Source of the DNA: Mesodorylaimus sp. YZB2_4
Taxonomy: Eukaryota > Nematoda > Enoplea > Dorylaimida > Dorylaimidae
Length of the DNA stretch: 64,000 bases
Direction: 5' to 3'
NCBI GenBank assembly: GCA_030248295.1
Contig: JASANH010001652.1
Location: forward strand, 682,001-746,000
Shown here: positions 10,280 to 23,060 of the stretch, one piece after another
How the letters are laid out: each line of letters opens with the position of its first letter
Position numbering within the stretch: the first letter of the stretch is position 1
Program-made: the position numbers and the translations under genes
The notes under the pieces: generated by a model
Told to the model about the DNA's origin: nothing
The model's database searches: none
Seen by the model: only the letters and a program-made list of their open reading frames with translations

Positions 10280-13200
10280 TTACTGACTCGGCGCAGTTGC
10301 CAATGAGTCGGAGTCGGATGGCGCTTCAGCTGGAGTGGGCGGCCGATTCCCGCAAAAAATACATGGCTGGGTTCCCGCAAAATTCGGCGTGTGGAATATA
10401 CGAGTACGGGGAAATATGATTTCTATGACCGGGGTCGAATCCACTGGTGGCTTCTCTTTTGCTTCTTCCGGACCATCGGCTTCTTTGGCGGCGCCAGAAG
10501 CGGCTTCCTGCGATGCAAACTGCCACTAAACTCAAATGCACCACCAGAACATAACACTATATAGCCATCCCTCAGTGCACCCTCCCAAAGCCCACAATCC
10601 AATAATCACGTACCTGCAAGGATTTCTTCAAAGGCGCTTGCTTATTTGGTGGCAAACCATCAGAATGTTTGGCATTGTCATCAGCTCCTTCTTGACCCGG
10701 GACAACATCAGCTGATGACGTATCCCGCCGCGGCGCTGGAACAGCCACGTCGTCCTGCGAAAAACTCTTCTGGCAAAGAACTTAACACCGACAGACACCA
10801 AGTCTTACGTCGGACCAGAAGCAGTACAATATGGAAATAACCAAGAGTGGAACCAATATAAACAATAAATACACCTCCCACAGCCAAATCCTCTTGTTTG
10901 CCGCCTCCAATAGACGATAGAATAAAAACGATTTCTATAACAAAACCAAGAACCGATTGTTTAGCTGGCCTCTCAGGTTACTGCGGACCGATTACAGTCC
11001 AGTTACTGTATACCACCAGCCTAGCCGATCGTGTGTGTTCATATCGTAATACGACTGGCTCCATATTACTGCTGGAGTGCCCAGACCAGTGGAGCTTTTA
11101 GCAACAGGCCCAAAAAACGCCAGAGCAGCCAAGCAAGTGTTTCAACCTGTGGATGGTACTTAGTCCGTGGCTGAAACATCAGGAACGGTCTCTGCCATAC
11201 CATTTGCGCACTCATCACTCACCGCACTCTTATCCCCCACTTGCTTCCCTAACCGTACGGCTTGCAGGGCTTCAATCAAGTCTGACTCAAGGCTCTGTGT
11301 AAGGGGGAACATGAGATCTAGTTCGAGCACTATGATGATCGTGTCGTATGCGTCCCTATTACCTTTGCTCTGTTAGGCCTATGTCAGTATCGGGTACAGG
11401 TTATGCTGACTGGTTCCGTCTTCTTTTGTTTTCGTGAGTTGCATGATAACCTGTTGGTATCCTAGTCAGTCTCAGCTATGTGCCTCGTACGGTACGGTCG
11501 AATAAACCATATTCATCTATCTCTTTGTTGTGAGACATAACGTCTTACATCTGGGCCGTAAATAATCATTCAGCTTAGCCTCGAGTAGTGTCCCCTCCTA
11601 GAACCCAGCTGCTTTACTAATCCCCCCCGGGACCAAGTACTACGACAAGTACGGAGGAGAGCAGCCCTTGGAGATCCAGCTGATGTTTCATGCGGAAAAG
11701 AGAATACAGAATGTGAGTCATCAAACGCATCGAGTAAAGTCCATTTTATTCTTCAACGGTGTTTCCCGCTCTACGTTAAAGAGTACACATGCAAAACATA
11801 CGCCCACCCCACCCCCCCCCCCCCCCCATGGTCTCCTCAAATAATTTCCTCGCACCAAACTGATTTGAAATAATCACTTAAACCAGATATTAATTGAGTA
11901 TTTACAGTAAGTAGAGGGCTCGTAGAATTTTTAAAAGGGCTAGGTTATACGTTCCTGTAAAAAAAATACCTACTTTCAGACCTCACCCTGGTATACAGGC
12001 CCTAATTCTGTGAAGCACAATTTTGTAGTTACGGCAAAGAAGATAATAAGGAGGGCAGAAGTGAAACGAAAAACTAAGACTACGCTTTACAATACAGTAG
12101 CTTACAATGCGACTACCCCCCCCCCCCCCCCCCCGAGATACGTACAAGTGCAGACCTGCTATAATTTTAGCCCTAATTTAGTGTAAGAACGACAGAAACA
12201 TAAAAACCTGGCTGGTTGCTTGGCATATGGTTTTTGGTACAGTACAGTTCAAAGTCTTACGTTGACCGAATGAGTATCGGTTGATTGCTTGATGCCCCAC
12301 GTAGCAGCTGCGTACGAATCAGCCACGAGTTTATCGTCCGTTATGATAAAATTATCGAAAATGATTCCATCGTTTGTCGTCCACAAGTCCAATCCAATTG
12401 CGCCCTAAAAACAGAACGTCCGAGTCATACAACGCCGTTTAACAAGGCCCTGCCACCAGCATACGATCGCCTCCAAGTTCCTAAACGGATTCGGATCTTC
12501 GAAATAGTCCGGATTTTCCATCATACGCGGTTTCCAATTTCGCTGGAAAAAAATATTAATCAAATTACCTCAAGACCAAAGTTCCAGGACACCAGGCTAG
12601 CCTTTTTTTCAGTCATGGAAGGTCAGGGTAGACACCTACAGTATCTCATTTTGCTTTGCCTGATGACGCTTGACTACTACTTTGATCTTAAAACCTGTAA
12701 CTTATGTTTTCTACTTTTTCCTGCCCCATAACCTTCTATTCTTGTGCGCTGGGAGTTCCACGTCGCCTCGTCAAGCCTAACGAGCACTCAAGCTCCTGAA
12801 GGCGGAGTTCATTGTTTTCCCGCCGCCAGTTTGGAGAAGCGATGGAAGCACCCAAAAAACAGGGTTTGTGACGACTTTTCATTCTTTAGGAAAAGCAGTC
12901 CGCGTGATACTGTGGCATGACATTCAGGTCAGCGTTTGCTCCTCCCTGTGCAAGCCCTTACCACGCTCAGGATTGGCAGGAATCTGTCCTTAGTTTAATT
13001 TTTAATTCACTCATCTGATCCCTTTTATGCTAAGAGCTTGAACACACAGCGGGTGCGCAAAAACAAGGGAACAGCCTGAACCTCGAATTTAAAAATTTGA
13101 TATCGGAACAACCGCCAAAATGAAGGCATTATCAATTGAATGCATCGTAAAGCTCTATTGGTTTAGGTCATACAATAATCATGTATGGCTATGCGATCAG

Positions 13201-16200
13201 CACACGGTTACATGATCAAAGCAGGCATTTGACTTGGGGCTTCAAGGGACTGCCATTCGCCGCAGATGCCTAGCCATTCCTGACCCCATCCCATGACCAG
13301 AAGCGGTTGACACTTTACACTACAGCCATTTGCACATTTTTGCCTGGTCCTGATACTGAAAGGCGAGCAGCTCCATTGCGATGTGGTGCGTTTGGATCAG
13401 CAGTTCTCTGCATCGCACACTGAACAACCGAGCATACCTTATAGTTCGGATTAGCAATCAATGGAGCCTCCCATTTTCCCTTGTAAGCGGGGTTTTTGAT
13501 CTTTGGTGGCAACCACTCGCCACATCCAGAGACGCCTTCGCACTTCGGGTTTTCTAAAAGAATCAGAATTCATTTTACAAAACGTTAAAAATGCTAGTGC
13601 ACACCGGGAAAAGTTCAAAAAAGTCTTGTTGCAACCCCCCCGCCTGGTAGGCCATGGCGAGTGGGAGAAAGTAATCGATACTCTCCCCTGGCCGGGAGAC
13701 GTCAACCTCTCGGGTTGATGTTCAGCCGTAGGTATGGTCGCGAGGCTTGCCCGCCGGAGTTTTTGTCCCGCCGACTTCGGTCGGCCGCCTCCCTCCTACG
13801 CCTGACAAGCTTGGTTACATTGTCGCGCAGGAATTAAAATTTTTTGACTCTCCTGACTTGACATTAGAAGATTTTTTCGAGTGTTCAAGCGAATCTGATT
13901 CGTGACTGGGACATATGCAAATGCTGGGCGATAATTCTCCACCATCCACCTGGACGGAGAGGAGACCGCTTTGGCAGCATCGCTATCTTGACGAGTGTGA
14001 CAAAGACGGGGCACACGATAAGCCATGCTGGTCAGCCTGCATGGAACGCGTCACCCTCCGAGGATGTTGCGTTGTAAACAAAATTTTCTGCATTTTAACC
14101 CACTCCTACCTACTACAGCCAGCAAGCATGGAGGAGTTGAAAGAAAAATTGATTGAATCACATCGGATGACTGTAAAAAAATGCATGTCCATGTCGCGTC
14201 GTGTGAAAAAGTGCATTTTGCGTAAAGAATGGCATTTCGGCTATCGATTCGATTCGGAACGGTTATGAGTAAAATTTTTTGTTTCATTCTTTTCCGATGT
14301 GGCCCTGATATATCCTACTCAAGCGAAACTTCCCTAGAAGCGAGCGCTGAATTTTTACGGATGAAAAAGGCTAAAATGAGAGGATATCATTTTGACAGGC
14401 ACTGCAGCTCTCGAATATCAGATGCCGATTGATTTCAAATCATTTTTGATTCTTATCCACTGCATGCCACACCAGTTCTCTGATCTTAGCATCACATTTG
14501 AGGCTGCCCATGCATCAAGAATGATTTTGTAGAATTCACTCTGTCAAACGATTCAGCGTCTTAGCTTTTACCTTTTTTCGGAGTGATTTTTTGGATGTCG
14601 CATTTTTTACTTTCGGTGGGGCCTGTGCCGCAACCATCGGGTAAAATACCAAGCAAGCTACTGTTTGGAGGCCCGCCAGGTAGCAATTTAGCACAAAAGT
14701 TCAGACATGGTCGTTGTCTCAAAACTGGCAATCCCATGGTTGCGTCTACAGAACGCGCCTATTCCCACAAAAGAGGTAGCTTCAAAGCACTTACTAACGA
14801 GTGGCGGTTCCCATTTCCCTTCCATTTCTTCGTCCCTGAAAATATAAATCCATTACAATGGTGCTATAATAATACATGCGACAGCACCTACCAGTCTTCC
14901 GGTTTTATAGCTCGATCATCAGGAATAAATTCGTTTTCTTCTTCCAACCAATCTTTTGGCTTTTGTGCTGTTTCGTCATCGATCATTTCCGGAGCCGTCT
15001 CGTCCCTAAATCGGTACCTGGTACCACACGCTTCTCGAGCCCTCTACAATACCACTCACCAGTCATCTGGTTTCGTTGCTTCTGGATCAGGAATCCTGAA
15101 AAACAAGGACGTAGTCATCGACTGTCATCAACGCAAATAAACCAATACGGTACCTTTCGCGTTCGTCTTCTGGCTGCTTATCATTCGGATCTGCGATTTG
15201 TTTTGGCGGAATAATAGCCGGTCTGAAAAAACCAGCGTCAAATGGGCACAAAATGAAAATTGTCTTGAATTTACTCGAAGGTTTCGGTCAGTTTTCCGCG
15301 CGACAACAATTTTTTATCAACATACGTACGATATGAGCCGTCGGGATTCAATACTAAAAGGCAGACCATATGGTACGGTAGACAGTAAGTTCCAGGAAAA
15401 AGGCATCCGTACCCAGAGTAAATAAATGAGATTTCTTATCGCCAAACACCTTTTTGATGCTTTTGTCGACCGTTTTTGCGTGATGTTCCTGAAAAACAAG
15501 AATGCATGACGGGGCATTGAGAGGAACTAAAGACGACAACGTACTCTGATCGTGCCAGTTTTGGGATTCTTGTAGCGAATAATAAATTGTAATTTCGCTT
15601 TAGAATCGCACTTATCTGGTCCAAACATGATCGTGTACGGAGTTTTATCGTCGAACGTTTTCTAGAGATGCATTATCGAAAAAAACCGGCGCGACTGATA
15701 AGCGCAGCCGAATATCTTACCAGATCGAAATCTTTGGCATAGGTCAACAATTTCACGTAGGCACCACAGCATTCGTTATCATTCTGGAACAGGACTTCGT
15801 ATCTGAAACGAAAGAGTTGGAGCCTATCGGCAGAAATGCAAGATAAGTGAGCTGACTGGACGATCAACGGTTTCGAAGCGAATTCGAATGGTTTGCTAAG
15901 ATTAGCAGCAATAGCATGATGGCGAGCCTTAGTCTGGAAATAAAAGAGGAAAATACGACGTATCGTTCGAATAAAAACAAGAAAAATGTGCCTTGACTAT
16001 CAAACCGAAATCATTTTTTAATACGGCTGTCTTCGGCTGGCCTATTTCCCATTCGCCTATAACGACACAAAATTATGTTTTGTTTGTCAACAATGAATTC
16101 GAGGTCACATCGAAACTATTGTACTTACCACTATATTTGGCAGTATCGACGCCATCTTGCTTCGCTTGCGATAAGACCCACCTAAATAGTGAGATTGAGG

Positions 16201-16771
16201 AGATTTCAGAAGGCGTTCGGGAGCAAAACCAGGCAATTTATGGTTTCATTAAAACGGTTGCCGTCAACGTTAATAAAATGTTGACAAAACATTGTTTTTT
16301 TTAAAACTTTACCCTCCTTGCCGATCCCGGTAAAATCCCACATACTGTAGGCAGGTCTACAACCGAGTAGCATACCGCCTAATCCTAGACTTCGAAATGA
16401 AGGGGAGGGGCAAACCGCTAACAGGTCAAGACAGTATGAAAAATAAAAGTTTGTTCCGTGAAGAAAACATTATCAACCGCATACCGCTTCCCGATTCCGT
16501 CCTTATCCTTGAATCCATCGGCGAAATAATAATTCCCCTGGGGATCAGGAGTTACGAGATCTTGTTGGTTGAGCTAAAAAATATAAAACTTTTTATCCCG
16601 AATTTCAAAGACCCAAAAAAAAGGAAAAAATTTTCTTACTGTAGTCGAATTACTGTCATTCGCATTTTCTTGTGGTTTTCCGCTGCTGCTTTTGGAATCA
16701 CCTTTCTTCCGACCCCAACTTCCAAGCACGAGAAAAAAGCATAAAAACACAAAAAATAGATGATTTCCCAT
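10280..16771 (-). CDS. cnx: Calnexin, ER lectin chaperone (19 exons)
   Basis: Calnexin binds monoglucosylated N-glycoproteins in the ER and retains them for folding. Exons in transcription order: 16771-16640, 16573-16485, 16181-16129, 16056-15992, 15933-15857, 15802-15721, 15661-15545, 15488-15413, 15353-15275, 15222-15154, 15095-15060, 15005-14892, 14835-14795, 13553-13438, 12542-12465, 12404-12261, 10904-10809, 10754-10614, 10519-10280. Frames join without a break to give 614 residues. The product has a signal peptide (first 20 residues), lectin-domain motifs (CGGAYVKLL-type reading [21 protein letters not shown]), P-domain repeats ([33 protein letters not shown]), an IGLDLW segment, one TM helix (about 460-485) and an acidic or proline-rich cytosolic tail. 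Intron 4 appears to start with GC. The tail ends in APSQ with no dibasic ER signal, so the last exon or its end is the least certain part. Confidence 0.93.
11040..11200 (+). repeat. Dispersed repeat (GGCTGAAACATCA family), copy in calnexin intron 16
   Basis: It shares a GTGGAGCTTTT-like start and a TGGCTGAAACATCA core with 31680-31815 and 38640-38745, all in the same orientation. It lies within the 1.36-kb intron between the IGLDLW exon and the TM exon. No coding potential is seen. Confidence 0.5.
11808..12134. repeat. Two long poly-C runs in a calnexin intron
   Basis: Homopolymer C tracts of roughly 20 bases occur near 11808-11827 and 12115-12134 inside intron 16 of calnexin. They are G-rich on the transcribed strand. 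They may be unstable in length and are poor places for assembly accuracy. Confidence 0.7.
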
Positions 16772-18069
16772 CTAAGAAGGTTACTGTAACTTTTTCGGAT
16801 TTTTAAAGACAAAACGCGCTGTAGATAATTTAGGTTCGTTATGTTTGTTCTTCAACGCAACGTATCGAATCGAATCGACTGCAAAAAAGTGTTACACTGC
16901 CGCGAGCATGAATCGGAGGCGGAGCAACGAAAATGAACCAATCAGGTGCGGCCTCAGTTTCAGCGCACACAAAATTGATTCTCAGGTAGACAACCTATTG
17001 CAAAAGCGCGAGTGTTTCAAAGTCTTTCTGCTGGTTTGATATAGGACGTTTGGTCGCAATGTGGATGGCTTCTTTGATCTGCAGAAGTTTGTCGGAATTT
17101 GCACGATCGATGATGCGAAAATCATCACAGCCAGCGTTATGTCCAGCTTGAAGCATGTGATCCAAGATAGACGAATCCGCTGTGGCTCGAACACGTTTCC
17201 CCTCAGTCTAGGCGCTTGAACCAATCGCTGAGCGCAGCATTTTAGTAGAAATCCAGTATGCTTCGGAATTATACGTGCGTGTTACTTATTAAAGACAGAC
17301 CCCAGCTTCTTTCTCAAAACCACGAATATTTTGGGAATGCCAGCTGATGGCGAAGATAGATAAAAATAAAGTTTCATTTATATGAACCGTTGTTCGCACC
17401 TGACAACACCTGGATTTTTCAGTCAAAATGTATAGACTGACAGACAACGAGCTTGTAAGAAAATTAACTAAATTTGTATGAATTATCGAGTGTGTCGTCG
17501 ACAACGTTCTACATTTCTGCTACCACCGATCATCTAGCAGCAGAGAAAATCAGTTAAACGAGTTATTCTTCTAGCTGTATATCTGTTCAGGTTAGTGCAC
17601 TAGCTTCTGGATGTTGGCATAGTGAGTAGCCATCATTTTTACAAGCCCTGCGATTTATAGGCTGCACAGACTGGTCACTGGGCAAACAACTCTCGATTGG
17701 ATCAGTTTTTACAGAGATATTTCTACTGCATGGGTCCCATCCTTTGATAAATGGATTGATCCTTTCGTTATAGAGCTGGATTTTGAAACCTGTTGTTCTA
17801 TGACAAACTTCATGAGTCGAAAATCCAAGTGGGTGACTTTTCTGCAAACGCTAGGTAACTGAACTGGCGGCCTGTGCATAATATCTTTGTACTCTCACTT
17901 CAATCTCAGTTCAGGTTCTACTGACTTAGGAATTTGGGTCACCTGTGATGATGATAATGGAACTGGACCAGCCCCAGGCCATGTGGGGTGCTCTTTTATC
18001 TGGGTTCTCTGTTTCGCCTAGTGGCACTAAACGTTAGTAAACTTTTGACCTAGGCTTTGATTATGTTTG
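16772..18069. other. Intergenic 1.3 kb, no gene recognised
   Basis: It lies between the calnexin start and a MITE. Short open frames exist on both strands, for example around 17587-17847 on the minus strand, but none resembles a known family or has supporting splice or start context. It presumably includes the calnexin promoter just above 16771. Confidence 0.5.
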
Positions 18070-18592
18070 AAGGCTCTTGTATACTGCGTCAAGCGTCAAA
18101 ATCGCACAGCCAGGACCATTTTGCAAAACGTTGAACCTGAGCATAAAAATGACGCTTACAGTAAGAAAAGTATTCATCTGTCGGCGTCAAAATACCATTC
18201 CCGTTTTTATTTTGACGCCGGGCGTCAAATGGAATTTCGGGTCTTTCCATTTGACGCCGGCGTCAACCGGGAATACCAAGAATTTTTATTGTCTTTAAAA
18301 ATCTGAAATGCGGCTAGAAAGGAAGAGGTGTTAAAATTTTTTGGTTTTCAACTATGCTCTATCCATTCGTGAAGTTTATTTTTGTTCTCGATTAGCTATT
18401 GAAACTATTATTTTTTAGTAAAAGGTGAGAAATACTGCACACTTTTGCCAGTCAAGGCGCACTGGCAAAACTTTTTGATCTACAGTATGCCTAGAGAGCA
18501 ACACACCGAGGTCACGTGATAATTACATTTGACGCCGACGTTTTTTGGCCGGCGTCAAAAATTTGACGCTTGACGCAGTATACAAGAGCCTT
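18070..18592. mobile_element. MITE with 31-bp perfect terminal inverted repeats
   Basis: Both ends carry AAGGCTCTTGTATACTGCGT, continuing to 31 identical bases in inverted orientation. Inside are palindromic TTTGACGCCGGCGTCAAA-type words, both near the left end (18215-18265) and beside the right end (18530-18557). The element is 523 bp and non-coding. No clear target duplication was found. Confidence 0.8.
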
Positions 18593-18795
18593 GAGAGTGT
18601 TGTCTTGGACAAAACCGGTTTTCCTAACTTTGTACCATAAAAATTTAGCATAACATGGAAGGATACTGAAAAGCTTTAGCGCCCCTAGAAGCAAAGAAGC
18701 TAAAAAAGACCAGCTCACGCAGAAAAGCGTCAGAAGATCAGCCATGTGCGCACATAGTATAGCAAAAATCTCACGTCAGAAAAGCGCACAAAAGA

Positions 18796-20434
18796 TCAGC
18801 CATGTGCGGACGCGTGGGAATAGACTGGTACACTTGTGTATAACTTTTCTTTATCTGTATAATGTTGATCAACAATAAACTGCATTTTACGAGCTTTCGC
18901 AGCTCGGGAACGTTTACCATTTCGACGTAAACGCAAATGTTTCTTCACATCTTCCTCTTCATTAGCGGGCAACGAAGCTCCATCGACTGCCTTCCGATCG
19001 CAAATATCCATCCTAGCTTTAGCCGTGGTTATAGATTTTTCAGCAACAGAAGCCCCTAAATCGGACCGCCAAATATAAGCTTTCATGAAAAAGCGCAAGA
19101 AAAGACAGAAGTAGCTGAAGTAAATAGCGAAACAGAAATATAGATTTTCCCAGCTCTGATGGCACGCATCATCGGCGTCCATGCCTGCTTGCCAAGCGGC
19201 AGCTTTAGTTTTGTAGACAGTGTACACAATAGCACAGCCAACGACCATTTGGGTAAGTTGTAAAGTAGTGACGGATATTGAGACTGGACGAGGCACGTGG
19301 TACCCGAGCGAGCGTACGGCGAAGTATGTGTACATGATCGAATGCACACCGTAGTTCATCCAACAGAACCAACGACCAGCCGCCGTCAATTCCTTGCCAC
19401 CATGCCAACAATAAATGAGCACAGTGACGTGGTGATAGCAGTGTAGGAAAGTCAGTGGACGACGTTTTAACACGATGAAAGCCGTGTCGAACAATTCCAC
19501 GATCTTCGAAGCCACGAATGACAACAACCAAAAGCCGAAAACAATATCTTGCGAGTAAGTGGTCTGGCAAACGCTGTGAACGAATCCGTGTTTGTTGAGC
19601 GTTCGAAAAAGTTCGGGCGACGTTCGTGCAAAACCAACGACACTAAATATGGCTAAAAGCGAATTCCATGTTGTCAACGCGCGACGCAATTCGAATGGTT
19701 TTTTGCATTGCATCAGACGTTGACCAATTAGAATAGCAGCAACATAAATGAGCGAAGCGTAAACGCAAAGGAGCCAATTTCGACGCACCCAATTATCGGC
19801 CGCACGACGATTCAGGGCCGCTTCGAAAGGGAACACGAAGGAATAGTTGCCAGTTGAGTCCACGTCGTACCAACCGGAAGGCACGTCCTGAAAATGGATT
19901 TCTGCGTGACAGAGGGTATGCATCGCTGCCTTTGTTTGGTGCATCCTTTTGGCACTGTCAAGCCAGCTTCCCCTTCCGCAGGCTCTGTTTTTACTCAGTT
20001 TTGGTTTTTTTGCTTGCCGTGCGGTTCACACGCGCCCGAACGGTCATCATGCAATCACGATACTACGCACTGCTAACGATATGTTTACTGCTGAACAATC
20101 CCCCCACGAAGAAAACTGACGTTTTTGTTTTTACCAACATCCATGCCTGTAACAGATTTTCCCTACCAGGGTCTAACCATTAATCTTTGTGATATTTATC
20201 TGAATAAGACTTGCATAACTGTTTTGTTTAGCTTTTACCGCTAAAAAGATCCGTTTAGCAGAAAAATTCGGCAGCGTATGAAATGCAGGGCATGGGGTAC
20301 TTGTCTATTATCTCCAAGTGTCCTCCTCTTTTGGACCTCTACGCGCAACTCCTGTCTTATCTTACCTTCAGAGGTTTTCCAATGCGCAGATGGTTTAAAA
20401 CGTTGTCCAGAATCGTAGGAATATTAGTGAACAT
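18796..20434 (-). CDS. ELOVL3/6-like very-long-chain fatty acid elongase (2 exons)
   Basis: It would catalyse the condensation step of acyl-CoA elongation with malonyl-CoA in the ER membrane. Exon 2 (19887-18796) holds the enzyme: the KIVELFDT motif, the catalytic HxxHH box as H172-C-Y-H-H176, MNYGVHSIMYTYFA, and about seven hydrophobic segments. These fit the ELOVL6 class. An in-frame ATG at 19942-19944 exists, but a strong acceptor (CCATTTTCAG) sits directly before GAC at 19887. A 23-codon upstream exon (20434-20366, beginning MFTNIPTILD) ends in AAG|GTAAG in matching phase 0, so I prefer the two-exon model of 386 residues. The C-terminus is a long basic extension (RLRRNGKRSRAAKARK) in place of the short KKxx ER tail. 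Confidence 0.9.
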
Positions 20435-21286
20435 GACAAGTCCGGTTTGGCGATAGCAACTTCTCTGAACTTGGTTTGTCGTCCGATTCCGAGTCAGTTC
20501 CCGCGAGCACCACAGTATTTACTTACGGGCCTTTTCAATCCGTATTATACATCATTTATGCACAGTGTCGATTTGCCATTCAGAACACATCTCATTGCGA
20601 AGCATCCTTTTTAAAAGTCGGCGTGTTTGCGACAGCTTGACCGTTCCCCGTTTCAGAATTGTGGCATCATAAATATGAATTCGATCGGGCACAATGCACT
20701 AACACTAGACGACCGCCACGATTGAGCGACGACACACAATGGTTTCGTTTTCATTCCGGATTCGTACATTTCTTCTCAACGACCGACTTCTACTTTCCAG
20801 CGGGTAGACTGCAGAGGTGGGTGGGAAGAAGGTCGTAGAATCTAGTTCTGTTGTAGGTGCGTTGAGTAATTGAAAACAATACTCCAGTCGGTCTAGCATT
20901 TGGGCGTTCACTACCAGTTGTCGAGACAGTCGCAGCCTCTAACCTGCCTCGTGAAATACTTGTGCATAATACTAATCATGGGCTGACAAACTCGGGCTCG
21001 CAATCACAGCGTTTGTCGCAAGATTAGTAGCTGCCATAGCAGTCAAACCTCTGTGCTACCACGACTAGATTAGATTCAAAATTGAGTTGAAAAGTTTAGT
21101 AGCGCAGGAATATTACTAAACTTGCTGCCTTTAGATCCCTACGCAACACTCCGATAGGTGGGCGTAGGAGAGGATGTAACCGGCTCAGTCAGTGGGGCAA
21201 ACGCTCCTACGAGAAGAGCGTGATACTAACGAAAGCTGGCGCTGAAATACCAACATGACGGGTTCAGGGGGAACCATAGTCTTCAC

Positions 21287-22451
21287 TAGACACCGGATCA
21301 GGTCGGGTTCAACCCGACCCGACCCGAAAGTCCCTGACCCGAAATTTCGCGTCGGGTTGACCCGAATTCGGTATAAGTAGTTGAAGTTCCTCGCCAAAAA
21401 ACCATGCACAAATCCTCAGAACGTGGTGGCGTTGGTGTAAAGGTGACTGTGAGAAAATATGAGATGGAGACATCTCGCGTACGCGAATCTTCTTCTTTTG
21501 TTATTCCCTATCCTTAGTAAATACTATAACGTTCCTTCATATTTCCCACAATAGTTGTCAAATAATTTTTTAAAAACCTTAGATCTAAAAGCGACTATGG
21601 TCTGTCCACTGGAGACAAGATTTAACCAATCCGAATAATTGGCGTGAATATTAGAGACAACTCTGGCACAACTTTCGGAGTCTGAGACAGCATATCCTTG
21701 GATAAACAAAGAAATACCTAAATATACATGAGCCCCACGCTGGAGTTGCATATAGTCTTCACAAAAGATATTGCTTACAAAGTCATATTGTGCTGGACAC
21801 CAGCTCCTGTCAGAACCTCCACTACTGATGGAGGGGTGTGAGGGCACCCATCACTTTTGAACACAGCTAACTGTTCTGCAATGGTGACATGGATGGCTGT
21901 CAAGGGGGCTATTATTGATACATATTTGGTGGTTGTCTAAAGACTATACTGCTCTTCCAGCCAGGTATACCCAGGAAGTTATGTCATATTCAGGAATCAA
22001 ATGTGATTGTAGATACCCCTACGACCTGCTAAAAGTTATCAATTCCTTCTTATGTTAGAGTATGGCTAGTCCCACTCATTCATCAGAGTTGAATGAGAAC
22101 TTCCACATATGGACCCTCCCCTTTGCAGAAATTACTCAGAAAAATTGGTCATTCTCACAGCTTACAATTTGTGTGACATTCTCGGAAGTTACGCAGAATG
22201 AGAACTGGAATAATAGACTTTGCGCATTCATTCATAAAGCATATACTGCAAATCCTGGAGTCGAACAACTACGAAAAGGTTTCTGTAGTTGCTAATAGTA
22301 CTAACTTGCAAAATTTCTGCATTTTTGACCCGTTTGACACGATCTTTAAAAAAAGTGACCCGACCCGATTTTGACCCGACCCGACCCGAAATTTTGCTGA
22401 CCCGACCCGACCCGACCCGACCCGAGAGTACCTGACCCGATCCGGGGTCTA
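21287..22451. mobile_element. hAT-like non-autonomous transposon with CCCGAC-word ends
   Basis: The ends are TAGACACCGGATCAGGTCGG on the left and TAGACCCCGGATCGGGTCAG on the reversed right, fitting the TAGNG start of hAT elements. It is flanked by near-identical 8-bp copies, GTCTTCAC at 21279-21286 and GTCTTCAA at 22452-22459. Just inside both ends are arrays of GACCCGACCCGA words. Length is 1165 bp with no intact transposase. Confidence 0.75.
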
Positions 22452-22604
22452 GTCTTCAACCACTATGGCATTGGTTTATATATCTGGGTACTGGTCAGTC
22501 AATGCTTGCAAGCTCAAACGTGATGTTTCAAGGCTATGTTTTTTCACTTATTGCGCGTCCCGACCTCTAAAGTTTCTCTATAAACTTCTCAGCAACTTTA
22601 CTCC

Positions 22605-22645
22605 TTGTGTGTGTGTGTGCATGTGTGTGTGTGTGTGTGTGTGTG
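22605..22645. repeat. TG dinucleotide microsatellite
   Basis: A nearly pure (TG)n tract of about 40 bp with one interruption. Confidence 0.9.
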
Positions 22646-22661
22646 GATAGTCTGGGTTTTA

Positions 22662-22783
22662 AGAGAGGGTTTCTGAGAGACTCGACCCATATGCAATATA
22701 CTTGGCCAGTTGACTTTTTTTTACCCCCTCTTTTATCTGCTCTGTCGAAAGTACTCGCAAAAGTGATTGTCTTGGCGGAAGTA
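22662..22783. repeat. Dispersed repeat, inverted partner of 8478-8592
   Basis: It is the reverse complement of the repeat at 8478-8592 over about 115 bp. It sits between the TG microsatellite and a SINE copy. Confidence 0.6.
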
Positions 22784-22829
22784 AAATTTTTCTATATGCA
22801 TCCATACAACGCGTGCAATAGGCCCTATT

Positions 22830-23060
22830 ATAGTATTGCTTGAGAGCGAGTGGCTGGGCGCGTCCCGGGTTCGATCCCCGGTTATGGAGGTCGGTTTGCG
22901 AACCATAAACCCTCGCTGACCTTGCACGCCAGGCCGTGGGTGACTCACCCGGTACCGTCGATGTGCTCAGATCGGAGAGACGGAAGCCAAACGAGGACAC
23001 AGTCTACACCGACAGGGTTTGAAGCCTACCCGCCGTCCTCCGACCGAGGAAGCCGATGTA
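22830..23060 (+). repeat. tRNA-derived SINE-like repeat, copy 2
   Basis: It carries the B-box GGTTCGATCCC at 22868-22878 and an A-box-like GAGCGAGTGGCTGG about 20 bp upstream. The body after the B-box matches the inverted copy at 6190-6445. No intact cloverleaf is present. Confidence 0.65.

Noticed and set aside
12285-12731. Plus-strand 148-codon open frame
   Set aside because: It is antisense to two calnexin exons with conserved protein motifs.
14583-14640. Possible extra calnexin exon reading [12 protein letters not shown] on the minus strand
   Set aside because: Splicing directly from GTT A|GTAAGT at 14795 to 13553 restores the conserved PPLVKNPKCEG block. The extra segment would insert a lysine-rich piece with no counterpart in calnexins.
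21524-21847. 107-codon minus-strand open frame inside the hAT-like element
   Set aside because: Too short for a transposase and no recognisable catalytic motif.
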